From Corallium rubrum (Eukaryota; Cnidaria; Anthozoa; Scleralcyonacea; Coralliidae): DNA of 64,000 bases. A program made the translations under genes and the position numbers. Under the pieces are notes generated by a model. That model saw only the letters and a list, made by a program, of their open reading frames with translations. It ran no database searches and was not told the DNA's origin. The stretch's first letter is position 1; each line of letters starts with the position of its first letter. Below are positions 11,601 through 25,400 of this stretch, piece by piece. Where the stretch lies: NCBI GenBank assembly GCA_964035015.1, contig OZ035998.1, positions 52,884,647-52,948,646 on the forward strand, read 5' to 3'.

Positions 11601-14600
11601 TTAATATTTATACAACAACACTGCAATTGGATAATTGTTTAATTATATGATCGTATAAGCACTAATGTTAAAATAAACTTCAAATAAACGACAAAATTTT
11701 TAATGGTATACATGTTTCGGCAAAGCTTATGCCATCTTCAGTACGAGTGATTATAGAATATTTACAAGTGATATTTATATGTTAACTAAGGCTAATTAAA
11801 AATACAGAGGTATGACTCATCTAATGGATTTGCTAGGTGTTACGCCAGGTATAGAGATGCTAATTACAGAGTTGATAAATCCAGACAATATTCACAAACA
11901 AGGTATATAGAGATGCTAATTACAGTGTGACAAATAATCTTACAAATGAAAAAAAAAAAAAAAGCGAAAAGATAATAGACTGTGAATTATAAACTAAAAA
12001 TCGTGTTCAAATGATGGACTTGAATATTAAGTTCAGGTTTGAGTTTCTTAATGTGTAGAGCTTTTTTAAGTTTAAGAGATATAATAGAGTTAGCAGAGTC
12101 TAAGATTTTAAAGCAAGAGGAGTTATACTGATTTTTGCAAGAAGATGATTGTTCGAGATGTTTAAAGATGTGTGAATTTTTGTCGGTATGAGTGTGTTCC
12201 TTCATCCTAGTGGTAAGGTGGCGAGTGGTTTCGCCAATATAACGGGAATTACATCCCGCGCAAGTGAATTGATACACCACAGAGGATTTAAGTTCACTGG
12301 GAATTGGGTCTTTGAAACTAAAGAGGTTCTTAATTTTATACGAGGAAAAAACAAGTTTGATATCTAAGTCAGTGCATAACCGTTGAATAAGGGATCTCAG
12401 TTTGCGTTGTGTAATTTTGGACTGAAAGCCAATGTATGGAAGTTTGAAATAGCGTGGTTTTTGTTTTTCATCGGTTGTCACGGTATTGGTTTTGTTGGAA
12501 ACGTTGTTCTCATTGAATTTTCGAATGACATGGTCAATTACATGAAAAGGAAATAAGTTACGTTTGAGCGTAAAAATGAGTTGTTTGAGATCTTGTTTGA
12601 AACCATTTTCTGTGTTATTTATTTTCCGTATCCTATCAAGTAATGTGTTGATTAGGCCAGTTTTATAATTTAACGGAGTAAAACTTAAAAAATTCATGAG
12701 GAGCCCTGTGTATGTTTTTTTATGAAAGATAGATGTAGTACAAGCAGGATTCGATGATTTAGTCACCAACACATCTAGAAAGGGAAGTTTGTCATTTTTT
12801 TCTTTTTCAAATGTAAATTTGATATCATCATGTTGACGGTTTAAATACTCAAAAAATAGCATGGCATCATTCTCGTTGTTAAATACACAGAAAGTGTCGT
12901 CAACATACCTACGATAAAACAAAACACTGGGGCCATCGTAATTGTTTAACCAAATTCGTTCATAATAACCCATGAAGAGATTGGCGAGTACTGGTGCTAA
13001 AGGGGAAACCCATAGCTACTCCATCGATTTGGTCATAGAATAAACCATCAAATAAAAAGTGGGTTTGTGAGGTGGCAAATAGAAATAGTTGTTTGAGATC
13101 TTTTCTGCTAATTGGAAATTTTGGTTGGTTTTTGAAAATAAGATTTAGCGCGATATCAATTGTTTCAGTTAACGGAATGTTTGTGAACAGACTTTCTACA
13201 TCGAAAGATATGAAGAATTTGTTACTGGAATCAAAATTTAAAAAATCTTCAACGAACGAAAAAGAGTCCTTAGTTGTATGATCGTCAGGTATGAGTGGGT
13301 TGAGAATGGAACATAGATACTTAGCTAGTTTGTAATTGTAAGCGTTAGTAGATGATACGATAGGTCTAAGAGGAGGTGCTTGGTTAGATTCTCGATATTT
13401 ATGAAGCTTAGGTAAACCATAAAATCTAGCTGGTTGCGAGCCTTTAGGAGAGATATTTTGATAAGTGCTTAATATTCAAGTCCATCATTTGAACACGATT
13501 TTTAGTTTATAATTCACAGTCTATTATCTTTTCGCTTTTTTTTTTTTTTTTTTTTTTTTCATTTGTAAGATTATTTGTCACACTGTAATTAGCATCTCTA
13601 TATACCTTGTTTGTGAATATTGTCTGGATTTATCAACTCTGTAATTAGCATCTCTATACCTGGCGTAACACCTAGCAAATCCATTAGATGAGTCATACCT
13701 CTGTATTTTTAATTAGCCTTAGTTAACATATAAATATCACTTGTAAATATTCTATAATCACTCGTACTGAAGATGGCATAAGCTTTGCCGAAACATGTAT
13801 ACCATTAAAAATTTTGTCGTTTATTTGAAGTTTGTTTAATTATACCAAGAATACAATGTGTTCAGCATGCGTGACAGTGCACAAACGTGAACAAAAACTT
13901 AGAACAAAGGCCGCGGTTTCAGACAATTTATTTCCAGGGACTATGGACAAACGAAATCGTATTCCACAAGATCTCTTCTTCCGTGCGCAAAATGGCAAGA
14001 GGGATCTGGGGACAAGATTACTCAAGTACTTGAAATTCGACGTGTGTTGTCAGTGAAGGTTCACATAATGCTTTGCCTACTTGATAACAGTCTTTTCCTG
14101 GCATGTTACTTTACAGCGAAGCATTGATATGTTACAAATAGAAAATTACCGCCCGAGTTTATTAGCATGATGCAAATACATGTACGAGAAGGACTTTCGA
14201 ATTCGAAAGTTTATGTGAACCTGAGCGTTAGGGAAGTATACTTTTGAATTCTCTCAAACTCACTCGGGTGTTTGCATTATGCGTGCTGCGTAGGCAGTGT
14301 TGAAACGACAATCGAAATATAGTGAGGTTAGATATACTGCCGAAACAGAGTCTACAGAGAACGTAGTAGTCTAACGTTTCGAGCGAAGGCCCTTCGTCAG
14401 AGAGAAACGTTGAGAGTATAACTAATCTTACTTACTATATTTCGATTGTTGTAAGAACTGTATAACTGTATTTACGTAGCCTGATATAAACACGGTAACT
14501 GACCAATCACAACCTACAGTGTATGTTATAATATGTCCTGCAGAGGGTTAATAGTTTAATTATTTCCCCATGCAGTCCAAAAGAACCTCCACCTCCTCCA

Positions 14601-17600
14601 GCTGCAGAACCAGAATGGAGCGACACACCAAGCGATGTGAATCATTTACAAGATGGAACTTTTAAAGACTTTGTGAAAAAGAAGAAACATGTTTTGGTCA
14701 TGTTTTATGCACCATGTAAGACACACCTTTATTATAGAAAATTATACTTTGCTGTTTTATTAGTTCATCTCGTAGCGCCTTGTAGGCAATTATGACAGCA
14801 GTTTACTGTTTTGTAATTAATCACATTGCACTTTGAAGATCATCGTGCTAGCAGTTTTCTGTGTTGCATTACATTTGTTGTGTTATCATCAGATTTTTGC
14901 AGTTTAACACCGCATTTCTAGCGGTTACTCACGTCAACATTACAAGCGTTTATAATCGGTAACCAGCGCAACACCCAGTTACACGAGCTGCAAGCTTAGG
15001 ATATACTAAATGTGAAACAAAACTACCAAAATAAGTTGTTAAAATATTTTAAACTACCTTGCGATACTTCAAAGAACATGTTAGATCTATTGTTGCAGCT
15101 AAAGTATGCCAGGGCTCGAAAGGGCCATTTAAACGGGGGGAAATGAGTCGCGGCTTGATTAAGACACGTCTTATCTAAGTCGTGACCACACCCTTATAGA
15201 CGGTCAATTTCTAATAAGTCGCGTCTTATTTTGGACTAGTGTTCTTATTTTAGTTGCGACTTACTTTGGCCACGAACAAACTCACCATTTATACGAGTGT
15301 GTTCTTGACTTAATATAAATGTCCCTTTATGTTGTAATTAGGCGTGAAGATACAAGAAGTTTTAAATGTGGGCTGTGTACATTTAACACTGTGTTTTTAA
15401 CCCTATCCAGACTGGGGGGGGGGGGGGGGGGCGGGCGGGGGGGAAAGTGCCCGCGCTGATTTTAAAAGTTAATATCTCCTAAACCAATACAGGTATGGTT
15501 CTGAAATTTTATGATTTTTCCTAAATATGTATGGGCTTTATGTGCGGAAAATTTGGTGAAAAAATATTACGCCAAAAAAAAGTTACAGCGTAGTCGTGAA
15601 CACCTACCAACACTAAATTTCAGCAGACCATTTTTCTTATGTTTTCTTTTATAATAGTTACAATAAAAGTAAGCACTTTTTAATAAAGAGAAACAATTTT
15701 TTTGATATACTACCTTTTTTATGTTAACGAAACAATAAGAAAAAGAATTTTGGAAATTCTAAAAATCCGGGGTGTTTGCAATTAATGACGTCATAATGAC
15801 GTCATAATTTGTTGCCATGACAACATAAGTGTGAACAAGGCATACCATCCACCTGTAAAAGTTTCGTCGGAATACGCCAAATGGTTCAGGAGATATTGAC
15901 CGCGGGCACTCCCCCCCCCCCCCCCCCCTCCAGTCCCAGAAGACCCAAAAAAGCCCAGTTTGGATAGGGTTAAGGAAAATGTATATATACCGTAAACTTC
16001 CGAATATAAGCCCCCCCATGTATAAGCCCACCAATTTACTAACACTCTCACCATTCCGAATATAAGCCCACCCGTATATAGTATCTTATGCTTGTTTATA
16101 TGTTAACCTTGTGTTATATTGAAATAAAGTCAATAAATGTTTAATATTACTAACACAAATCTTGTCCGTATATAAGCCCCCCGTATATAAGCTCCCCCCC
16201 CCTTCCCCATGTATAAGCCCACCAAAAATTGCTTACGAATGAATATAAGCCCAGGGCTTATATTCAGAGGTTTACGGTATCTCAAAGACATGTTTTACTT
16301 TATGACAATCTAATCATGTACAATTTATCACCTGGCTTTCATGCAGACATGCGCGAAAATATTCTCTTGCTCACATGCTTCAAGCCGTTTTGGTTGTCAC
16401 TTCTGTTTTACTCTCTTTCTTTTTTGTTGTGTTAAGGGTGTGGTCATTGTAAGAAAGCTAAACCTGAGTTTACAGAAGCCGCGAAACACTATGCTGACAA
16501 TAAAAAGGTTATTAGAATTTCTTCTATCTGAATATACAAAATATATAAGTGTCTATTTTTAACCATGCACCAACTCTACTCACATGAGTCCCAAAGCTCG
16601 TAAAGGTGATCACACATCCATGTACTAACCTCGTCTAACCAGGCTTAACTTTGGGTCAAAGTAGCTATTTATAAAGGTATGTATAATGATTTTTAACGTT
16701 TCATAGCATTGAATTTATTTATTTTATTTAGGTTGAATTTGCTGCAGTAGATTGTACAAAAGAGGTTTCCATTTGCGGAGCTTATGGTGTTGAAGGGTTT
16801 GTATTCAATTTGCTCACAATGTTTTTGATTACACTTATTAGGAAGGCCATTTTAATGGAATAAATGTCAAGATAGTCCTTGGATTTTATTTGTCTGGAAG
16901 CGCGGCGAACATAAAGCGACTAAGAACGAGCTGCGATTTGTGTTGAAGGTGCTTTCAATTGAAAGTACACAAATATTTTGTTTTACACTTAATAGTAATA
17001 TTTATGCACACGATTGAGATATCGAATGAAAATTCCGCTGTTACATGCTTGGTTGCTTTATAATTTCAAGAGTACAACGTTTACAACAAGTGTGAAAGTG
17101 TAACATTTGCATGTATAAACGTGGTTAACATTAGAGGATGATTTAATAATATCCAATTTACTATTATTAGCTAAGCAGATATTTCTTTTGGTTTTTCGTT
17201 TTTTCATCGATTACTGATGAGTATATTACTGTACTAGAAATACATGAACGCAACAACCCCTCGCCCGCTTTATATGCATTTTTAACCCTCCCCCCCCCTA
17301 ATTTCTGTTTTTTGTTGTATTAATAACACACAGATCAGAAAACATCCCAGAAAATTAGTTAGCAAGGCTCATCTGTAGTCATGTATTGACACCGAAAGAA
17401 CATGCAAAGTCAATATTAAAAAGAAAACAACGAGATGAACCAAATGACAAATTTTCATTCAAAAATGTATATAAACAGTGGCCAAGAAAAGACACAATGT
17501 CAACGTCCTAGCGTTCAAAGACAATTCTGGACAATATATTATTTATATTAATTTTCATCTTTCAAGATTTCTTCCGTTTTAACTCAGCTAAACTGGTAAA

Positions 17601-17968
17601 CACGAATCTCTTGCCGTTAAACTTTCTTCTGCTTTTGTCACCACAAACACCGCCAATTCAGTCTACTCTTTTCGGATTGTTTTTCTCGTTCGCGGTTTCG
17701 TATTACCTTTTTCGTTCTTGATACAGTTCTCTTCATGATCTAAAAAGCCGTTTGTTTCAAAATTTCTTCATCGTTCCCTCTCGAGTTATGTAGAATACAC
17801 CAGAGCAAAATTCTTTACCGGCTTTGAACAGTTTCAAGACACATCCTTCTTCTTTCAGTTACATTTCGGTCGGCATCGTTTTCGGCATCGTCAATAATCG
17901 GAGGACTAAATTATGTATGAGTGGGACGATGAGCAATCTGGCAGTGAATTTTAGGATTCCGAAAGCGA

Positions 17969-18035
<67 letters not shown>

Positions 18036-19010
18036 AACAGGTTTCAGAATTGCTTTCAGCTTTTCATCTCGCGTGTAAAGTGGACTCCACGCACGTCGAG
18101 ATTAGCACCCTCGCCGGGCTCCGGGCCTTCGGCCCTCCACCCGGGCTCGGGGATAATTAATTGTATTATTTCAAAATAATATACCGTTTAATCCTTTCGT
18201 GCGCATTGTTGTTGTGGAACAACTTCCTCTTTTTCCTCTGTCTAACGCCAGACGCTTTTACTCGTCAAGGAGTGAAGTCTCGGAAAGCCATGGGTGAAAC
18301 GGTTAAGCTCTTGGTGACTGGAGTGAACTCTATATAAGCTGGAAGCTCTCTCCTGACCTTGTCAAGTTAAATCGTCTGGCGTTAGCCGAAGTAAAATACT
18401 AAAGTCTGCATCAGTCTCAGAAGACGTTAATAAAACTATGTTACAGAAGGAGGGTGAACAAATTTACGGATCGGCGGATTTTGTCGCGAAAACCAGTGCG
18501 GATTTCGGTTGCGATCGAAAGTTCTGTCGGATTTGTGGATCCTGTATAAATGTGGCAGATTGCGGATTTTCACAATAATTGACCTCGGATTATGGATCTT
18601 TTTTGTAATATTCTACAGTACTTGGATCTTATTCCTATCTCGGATTGTGAATCGTGCGTTGAACAAAGCTCATACCATACGCGGATTCAGATTTTAACAA
18701 AAAAGAGTGCGGATTGGCGGAATTGGCCAAAAAAATAGCGGATTGGCGGGTTCGATCGTTACCTAATTCAGTATTCACCCCTCCCTCCTTTGCAGTATAG
18801 GAACTGAATTATCGAGCATTATACCATAGTCCTTAGAATTATATTGTTTGGAAACGCGGCGAACATCAAAGCATATTTATAAAGCGACGCTGCTATTGGT
18901 TGCTTCATTATACCAAAAATACAATGTGTTCAGCAATCGTGAAGGTGCACAAACTTGTACAAAAACATAGAACAAGATTTTGGCCGCGTTTCCAGCAATT
19001 CATTTCGGGG

Positions 19011-19054
<44 letters not shown>

Positions 19055-22000
19055 GTACATAATATTGTAATATTAAATAAATCCAGCTATACTTTCTCTC
19101 TAGTTTATGTTATAGAAATAGTTTAATTACTTTAGAAATATTAAAAAAAGATTCGCAGCCCGTATCGTTTTACAGTATTTTGTATTCCCTAAAATAAGAA
19201 TGTCTGTATCTTTGTTTTGTTCTTAGCTATCCGACTATCAAGTATTTTAATTATGGCAAGAATGATATCAAGTACACTGGAGGACGACAAAAAGATGACT
19301 TTATCAATTACATGACAAATCCTCAAGAACCTCCAAAAGCTGCTCCCGAGGAACCACAGTGGTCTGATGAGCCAAGCTTTGTTGAACATTTAACTGACGA
19401 TAACTTTGAGGAGTTTACTGAAAATCATGACTCAGTTTTGGTTATGTTTTATGCACCTTGTAAGTATATAGTAACATCTAGTCAAGCTGTATGTGGTCCG
19501 GAAACTGGCCCCAAAGGTCCAAACGGGGATTGTATTGGCCTTTTTTTTCAACATTAAATGTCCACCAGTCGCACATCTTGTGTTCAGAAACTAGTGTGTC
19601 TGTTGGTGCATTGATGATCTCCGATATAAAAATGTTAGTATATTGGATTTAGTATAAATACACAGGTGATTATAGAAAATCACGCGCGCTGATTGGTCGA
19701 GCTACTTCGGATTAATTCTCGATAATCACCTACAGCGTTTATTCAAAATGGCCGCCAGCCAAAGTTGTCAATGCGACAGACAAGGAAATTAACAATTTTA
19801 AAGAAAATGCTCTTCCTAAAAGTACGAAAATGTGTATTTATACTAAAGCAATTATTCGCCTCAGGCTCAGTGAATATCGGTGAATAATAACCTCGACTTC
19901 GTCTCGGTTATTATACACCGATATTCACCTCGCCTTCGGCGAATAATTGTTAAATGATATACGAGTTTTTTTTATTTTGTTAAGGGTGTGGCCATTGCAA
20001 AGCCATGAAACCAGCTTATATGGAGGCAGCTGAGGAAATGCAAAATAAAAAGGTTTGTTGTCATATCTTAAAATTTAAGCTTTAAAGAAATTCCATGAAA
20101 TAATTCGTGAAAATAAGTTAAAATTTATAAACATGTATTATTGCAGAGATTTAAAGCTAATGTTGATGCATTTGAGTGTCTTACTTATTAATTGAGATTT
20201 AATTCTTTGAAAGTTTTCATGGCGATAATGTAATATAGATAACTTTTGTGGAAACACCACGTTTAAATTTTATTTGCTAAGCTTTCGGCCTGTTGACTCA
20301 GGCCTTCATCAGAGCAATAACAACAAGTTGTTGGCTCACGTCATTTATAATCTAAGCAACTGATCACGTAAGAAGGTGAGGTTGTTGACCGCGCGATCGT
20401 TGGTTGGAAAGACGTTCCAGTCAATGTATACGTGGTATTTCACACAAAACTTATTTATATTACATTATCGCCATGAAAACTTTCAAAGAATTAATCATGG
20501 AACTATATGGAGAGTATACACATTCGTCATTTAAAAGACTGGGACGTCTTTCCAACCAACGATCGCGCCTGGTCAACAACCTCACCTTTTTACATGATTT
20601 AATTGATCAGTTGCTTAGTTTTGCTCTGATGAAGGCCTGAGTCAACAGGCTGAAAGCTTAGCAAATAAAAATTATAGGTGGTGTTTCCTCAAAACATATC
20701 TATATTATAATTGAGATTTGTTGCTGTGACAGGAGTTTCTAACCCGCTAACATTCATCGCCCATTTGAAGTGCCACAATTCGTCCCCATTATCACAGTCG
20801 TTATATTGAGGAAAATATTTCATCAGGTCGACTTATACCAATTTAGTCAACTTTCAGGGTCCTTATCAGTTTATGATTTAAGTTTAGAGTTAGGGTTGGA
20901 ATTAGAATTATGATAGCTAAGGTTATGGTTAGGGTTTGCTTTGATATTAGTAATTACATATTTTATATTCTTATACAAACTGTTGATTTGGATAACATTC
21001 TTACTTGAACAAACTGCTTATAATGACCTCCCACGGTCTGGGACCGCTGAGGGAACTTCGCTTTAAAATTGCGAACTGTCTCATACGCTGTGTTATAAAT
21101 CTTTTTAACTTTAATTTAACTTTAATTTTAAATTTAATTAAGCATCTGTGCCTGACTCATAACAGTGAAGGCTATTTCAGATTCGTGAAGAATCATAACT
21201 AACCCAAGTACTTGATAGGAATCGGTGCATATTGGACATGAACTGATTACTATAGGTGCTGCATTGGTAGGTTAGGGTTTGTGTTGGGGTTATGCCTACA
21301 TAAAGTACCTGGGTTGTATTGTACACGAACGGATTAGCAGGTGTTTCACTGGATTGAAATAGTTTTACCATTTAGAACTGGTTGTGTGTTTTAATTCGTG
21401 TTTTTGTGACGTTTAGGTCAGCGGTGCTTTGGCTGCTGTGAACGGTATGAAAGAAACAAAATTAAGAACTAAATATGAAGTAAACGGTTTTCCATCAGGT
21501 AGATCTATTTACGTGACTATATACTATACTACAGGACATATGATAGACAACAACGCATGTGTATAACAGGAGATGGTTGGTTGGTTGGTTGATTGGTTGG
21601 TTGGTTAGTTAGTTGGTTAGTTTGTTAGTTGGTGGTTAGTTGGTTAGTTAGTTGATTGGTTGGTTGGTTGGTTACTGTGCCAATGGAAATAACGAAACAG
21701 CTTGGTTGGTTGGTTGGTTGGTTGGTTGGTTAGTTGGTTGATTGGTTGATTGGTTGATTGGTTGGTTGGTTGGTTGGTTGGTTGGTTGGTTGGTTGGTTG
21801 GTTGGTTGGTTGGTTGGTTGGTTGGTTGGTTGGTTGGTTGGTTAGTTAGTCAAGTCTTTATTTCACGAGGGTAACACTAAATAGGTCCTCCTACTTAAAA
21901 TTAAATATTACAATGTTTAAGATTACAATAAAAATGTCAGCTAAATGTAAGTTATATGATAAATTAACATGCATGCAATAATTATACTTTAAACTATAAA

Positions 22001-22347
22001 CTGTAACCTACTACACTGCCGGTCGAAAAGAACTGCTCAAGTTCAATTTGCTTAGCCATTTACAGTTAGAAGTATGCAAGTAATAGATAAATCCCGAGAA
22101 CGAGGGATGTATGCTATATAAAGACCCGAGGATGCGTAGCGTCCGAGGGCTTTATATCGCATACATCCCGACGTTCGAGGGATTTATCTGACTTATTTCA
22201 CGATTAAGGAGGTTTTCCAACAAAGTTTTGTCTATTTTGTCCACCTTGGACAAAGATTTTCTTATTTTTTTCTTCGTTTCTTATTAATTAGTATTCATAG
22301 GGCTTTATGCTATATAAAACCCGCGGTACATCAAAGAAATAATAATG

Positions 22348-22442
<95 letters not shown>

Positions 22443-25400
22443 TAACAATTATTCACCGAAGTGGAGGCGAATAGTGCTGGATATTCACCGAGCCGCTTCG
22501 GCGACGTGAATATCCACACTATTCACCGACACTGAGGTGAATAATTGTTTTAGCATATACCTCATAAATGAAATAACAAGTTTAACATTCTTATATTTTT
22601 CGGTATTTTTATACAAGAGTATAAACAAGACACGGCCGTCGGCCACTAGCAACTCGGCGTATTCGATTATTTGTCGACAAAACAGTTTTTACAGCTTTTG
22701 AATATATTAATGGCTAGAAAATTGTAAAGAAACATACCTGTGGACACTCTTCTACTTAATTTTGTTAACTTTTCTCGTTATTCTACTACATCACCCTTGT
22801 TTATCAACAAAATCTCCTGCCTCGGTAAACAAAGCAAAACTGGCCGCCATCTTGTTTTGCCCGCAGGTGAATAGTGCAGGATATCCCGAGCTAGAGGAAC
22901 CAATCAGATTTCGCGAAAAGCACTATTCACCTGCGAGGTATATGCTAATAATAATAATAATAGTAATAACAACATGTATTTATACCGCGCAAATTCAACT
23001 TTATGGTTGTCAAATGCACCTTACAATAATTTTTTACATAGCCGAGTCGAAGGCATATTAAAGGCGCTCAGGCAGCCGCCATACGACACATATCGGCTCA
23101 CGAATTACAGCTAAGACCTAGGTGTTGGTTTTGCGGAGGGAGGAAAACCGGAGAAGCACAGGAGAGACCAACTAAACTCTACTCACACGAGTCTCAAGCT
23201 CGAGAACAGGGCCCGGTTATTCCCAGATGGGTCACCCATCCAAGTACTAACCCCTATAACTATTGGTGAGAGGCAGCGCCCTAACAGCACACGCCAACCG
23301 TGCTCCCCCGGACTCAATCGTGAAATAATTGCTTTTAGTTCACGATCACCTCGGTTTTCTTTGATGTACCGCGGTTGTTTATTTAGAATAGTTACTCCCA
23401 ACCACGCATAAATCAAGTTATCTCATGACACACCCACATCTCATTGTTCTAACAGACCGGTTAAATCCTTTATTCAACTGATTAGCATGCAGATGAGTAT
23501 GCATAGTGGGATAACTAGTTACCCCACTTGGATAACTAGTTATCACACTGTTTTTGACTGCTTATCGCATGCTAATGAGTATCTTCCTTTCTAAGGCCTA
23601 GGCCTGGTTCATACGTCGCATTTAATTCAGACGAATTTAACTCAATCAATTAAATGCGACTGTAGTGCGACGTATGAAACGAATGAAATTCGACTGAAGA
23701 GTTAAATTCGTCTGAGACGTTGTATCCGTCACGGTGAGACGGATACAACGTCTGAAATGCGTGTTGGTTTCAGACGTCGCTGTATCGTCGCATCGAATTA
23801 AATGCATAAATTATGATAACATATTTTTTGTGCCCATGATCAGATTTTTGTTTACTTGGCATGCGTATTGGACGTTTTTGGCGTGATCGAGCGAGATTTT
23901 CCTTGCTCGTCACTGAATTAAATTCGTCGCATGAAACGAATTCGAGTTTACGTCGACTAGTTGACGAAGCTAACTATGAATTAAATTCGTCTGAATTAAA
24001 TGCGACGTATGAACCAGCCCTAAACGTGGCACAATAGACGAATTTAATTCAGACGAATTTAATTCGAATTAACTTCGTCGGTAATGCGTCGAGTCAAACG
24101 TCGAATTTCAGTCGAATTTAATGGTTTTTACTTGGACCCGTGCAGCCTGAAAACAATTTCTTGAAAACATGGTGGCGAATTTTCACGGATAGAAGAGAAA
24201 CATTTAATTCGACGCGACGATAATTCGTCGTGTAACTCGAACACGCATTATCGTCGCATTATCCGTCTGACTCGTCTGACTTTAATTCGTGAGTCGAATT
24301 TAATCGAGTTATGCGTCGCAGTTTCGTCGAATAAAATTCAAGCAGTTAAATTCGTCTGAATTAAATTCGTCGATTGTGCGACGTTTAGCGCAGGCCTAAC
24401 TCTTGTTTCTTTCTCGGTAAGTTAAATAAAAAACAAAATGATTTCCCTGCGAGAGAGTCACTCACGATGTTAAATCCCATATCACACTCGTGACCATCAA
24501 TTAACCCATACTTAATTGCCCCGGGCTAGTATATATTAGCCTGGGGCAATTAACTTGATTTATGCGTGGTTGGGAAAATAACTTCTTATTAACCGAGAGC
24601 GCGGTCTTTACGGAAGAATATCAGACCGAGGTCTTGACAATATGGACCGATCCGTAAGGGCGATAGGCTCAGATTCCAGCCGTTGGGTCTCGGTGCGCGG
24701 GCGCAGCTGAGCCCAGTAGCATCGGAGCGACACTAAAAGTGGGGGGAGGGGGCCCAAAATTTTTAGGGGGGTCGGGGGGCATGCTCCCCCGGGAAATTTT
24801 GAAATCTAGAGTCTCTGAAATGTCATTTCCTGCATTTTAGGACAAGGATTTACAGAATTCTAAAGGTCCAAAAACGTCACAAAATACTCAAAAGACAACA
24901 CTTTTCCGGACATTGAATATCTGCATTCAAATTTCTTTATTATATCTTTATTCAAAGTCGTGGGTTAACTAGGATTAGTGATTTTGTTAATCATAACTTT
25001 ATTACTGGCCTTGTTTATTACTGCTCTTGTTAAAAAGTGGGGGGGGGGGGGGGGGGCAAACAAATTCTGCCCACCCCACCCCCCACCCCCGCAAAAAAAA
25101 AAGTGGGGGGAGGGCAGGCGGCCCCCCCGGTTCCGACGCCCCTCTCTGAGCCTAGAAGGGCGAGGTCTGTGCATAAAAGACCGAGGTCTGATATTTTCTG
25201 TAATGACCAAGGGGACGAGGTTAATAAGAGGTTTATATGACATTTTGAAACAACATACCTTACATTAATCGAAATATAGTATAGTAGGTTAATACTGCCG
25301 AAACAGAGAACGTAAGTGGTCTAACGTTTCGAGTGAAGGCCCTTCGTCACGTTTCTCTCTGACGAAAGGCCTTCGCTCGAAACGTTAGACCACTTACGTT

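Larger units (their letters stand above)
11483..13946. mobile_element. CCATAGTC-type MITE split by the Penelope-like insertion
   Basis: The 36-bp termini are inverted: CCATAGTCCCTAGAATTAAA at 11483 and TTTATTTCCAGGGACTATGG ending at 13946. ACAAA flanks both ends, a probable 5-bp target duplication. The MITE halves (11483-11647 and 13832-13946) would join to an element of about 270 bp. Related copies are at 2268, 16870 and 18829. Confidence 0.85.

Noticed and set aside
15404..15972. Possible assembly join or vector at the long G and C runs
   Set aside because: The runs sit symmetrically within a foldback element, so they are explained by it, although their exact length is doubtful.
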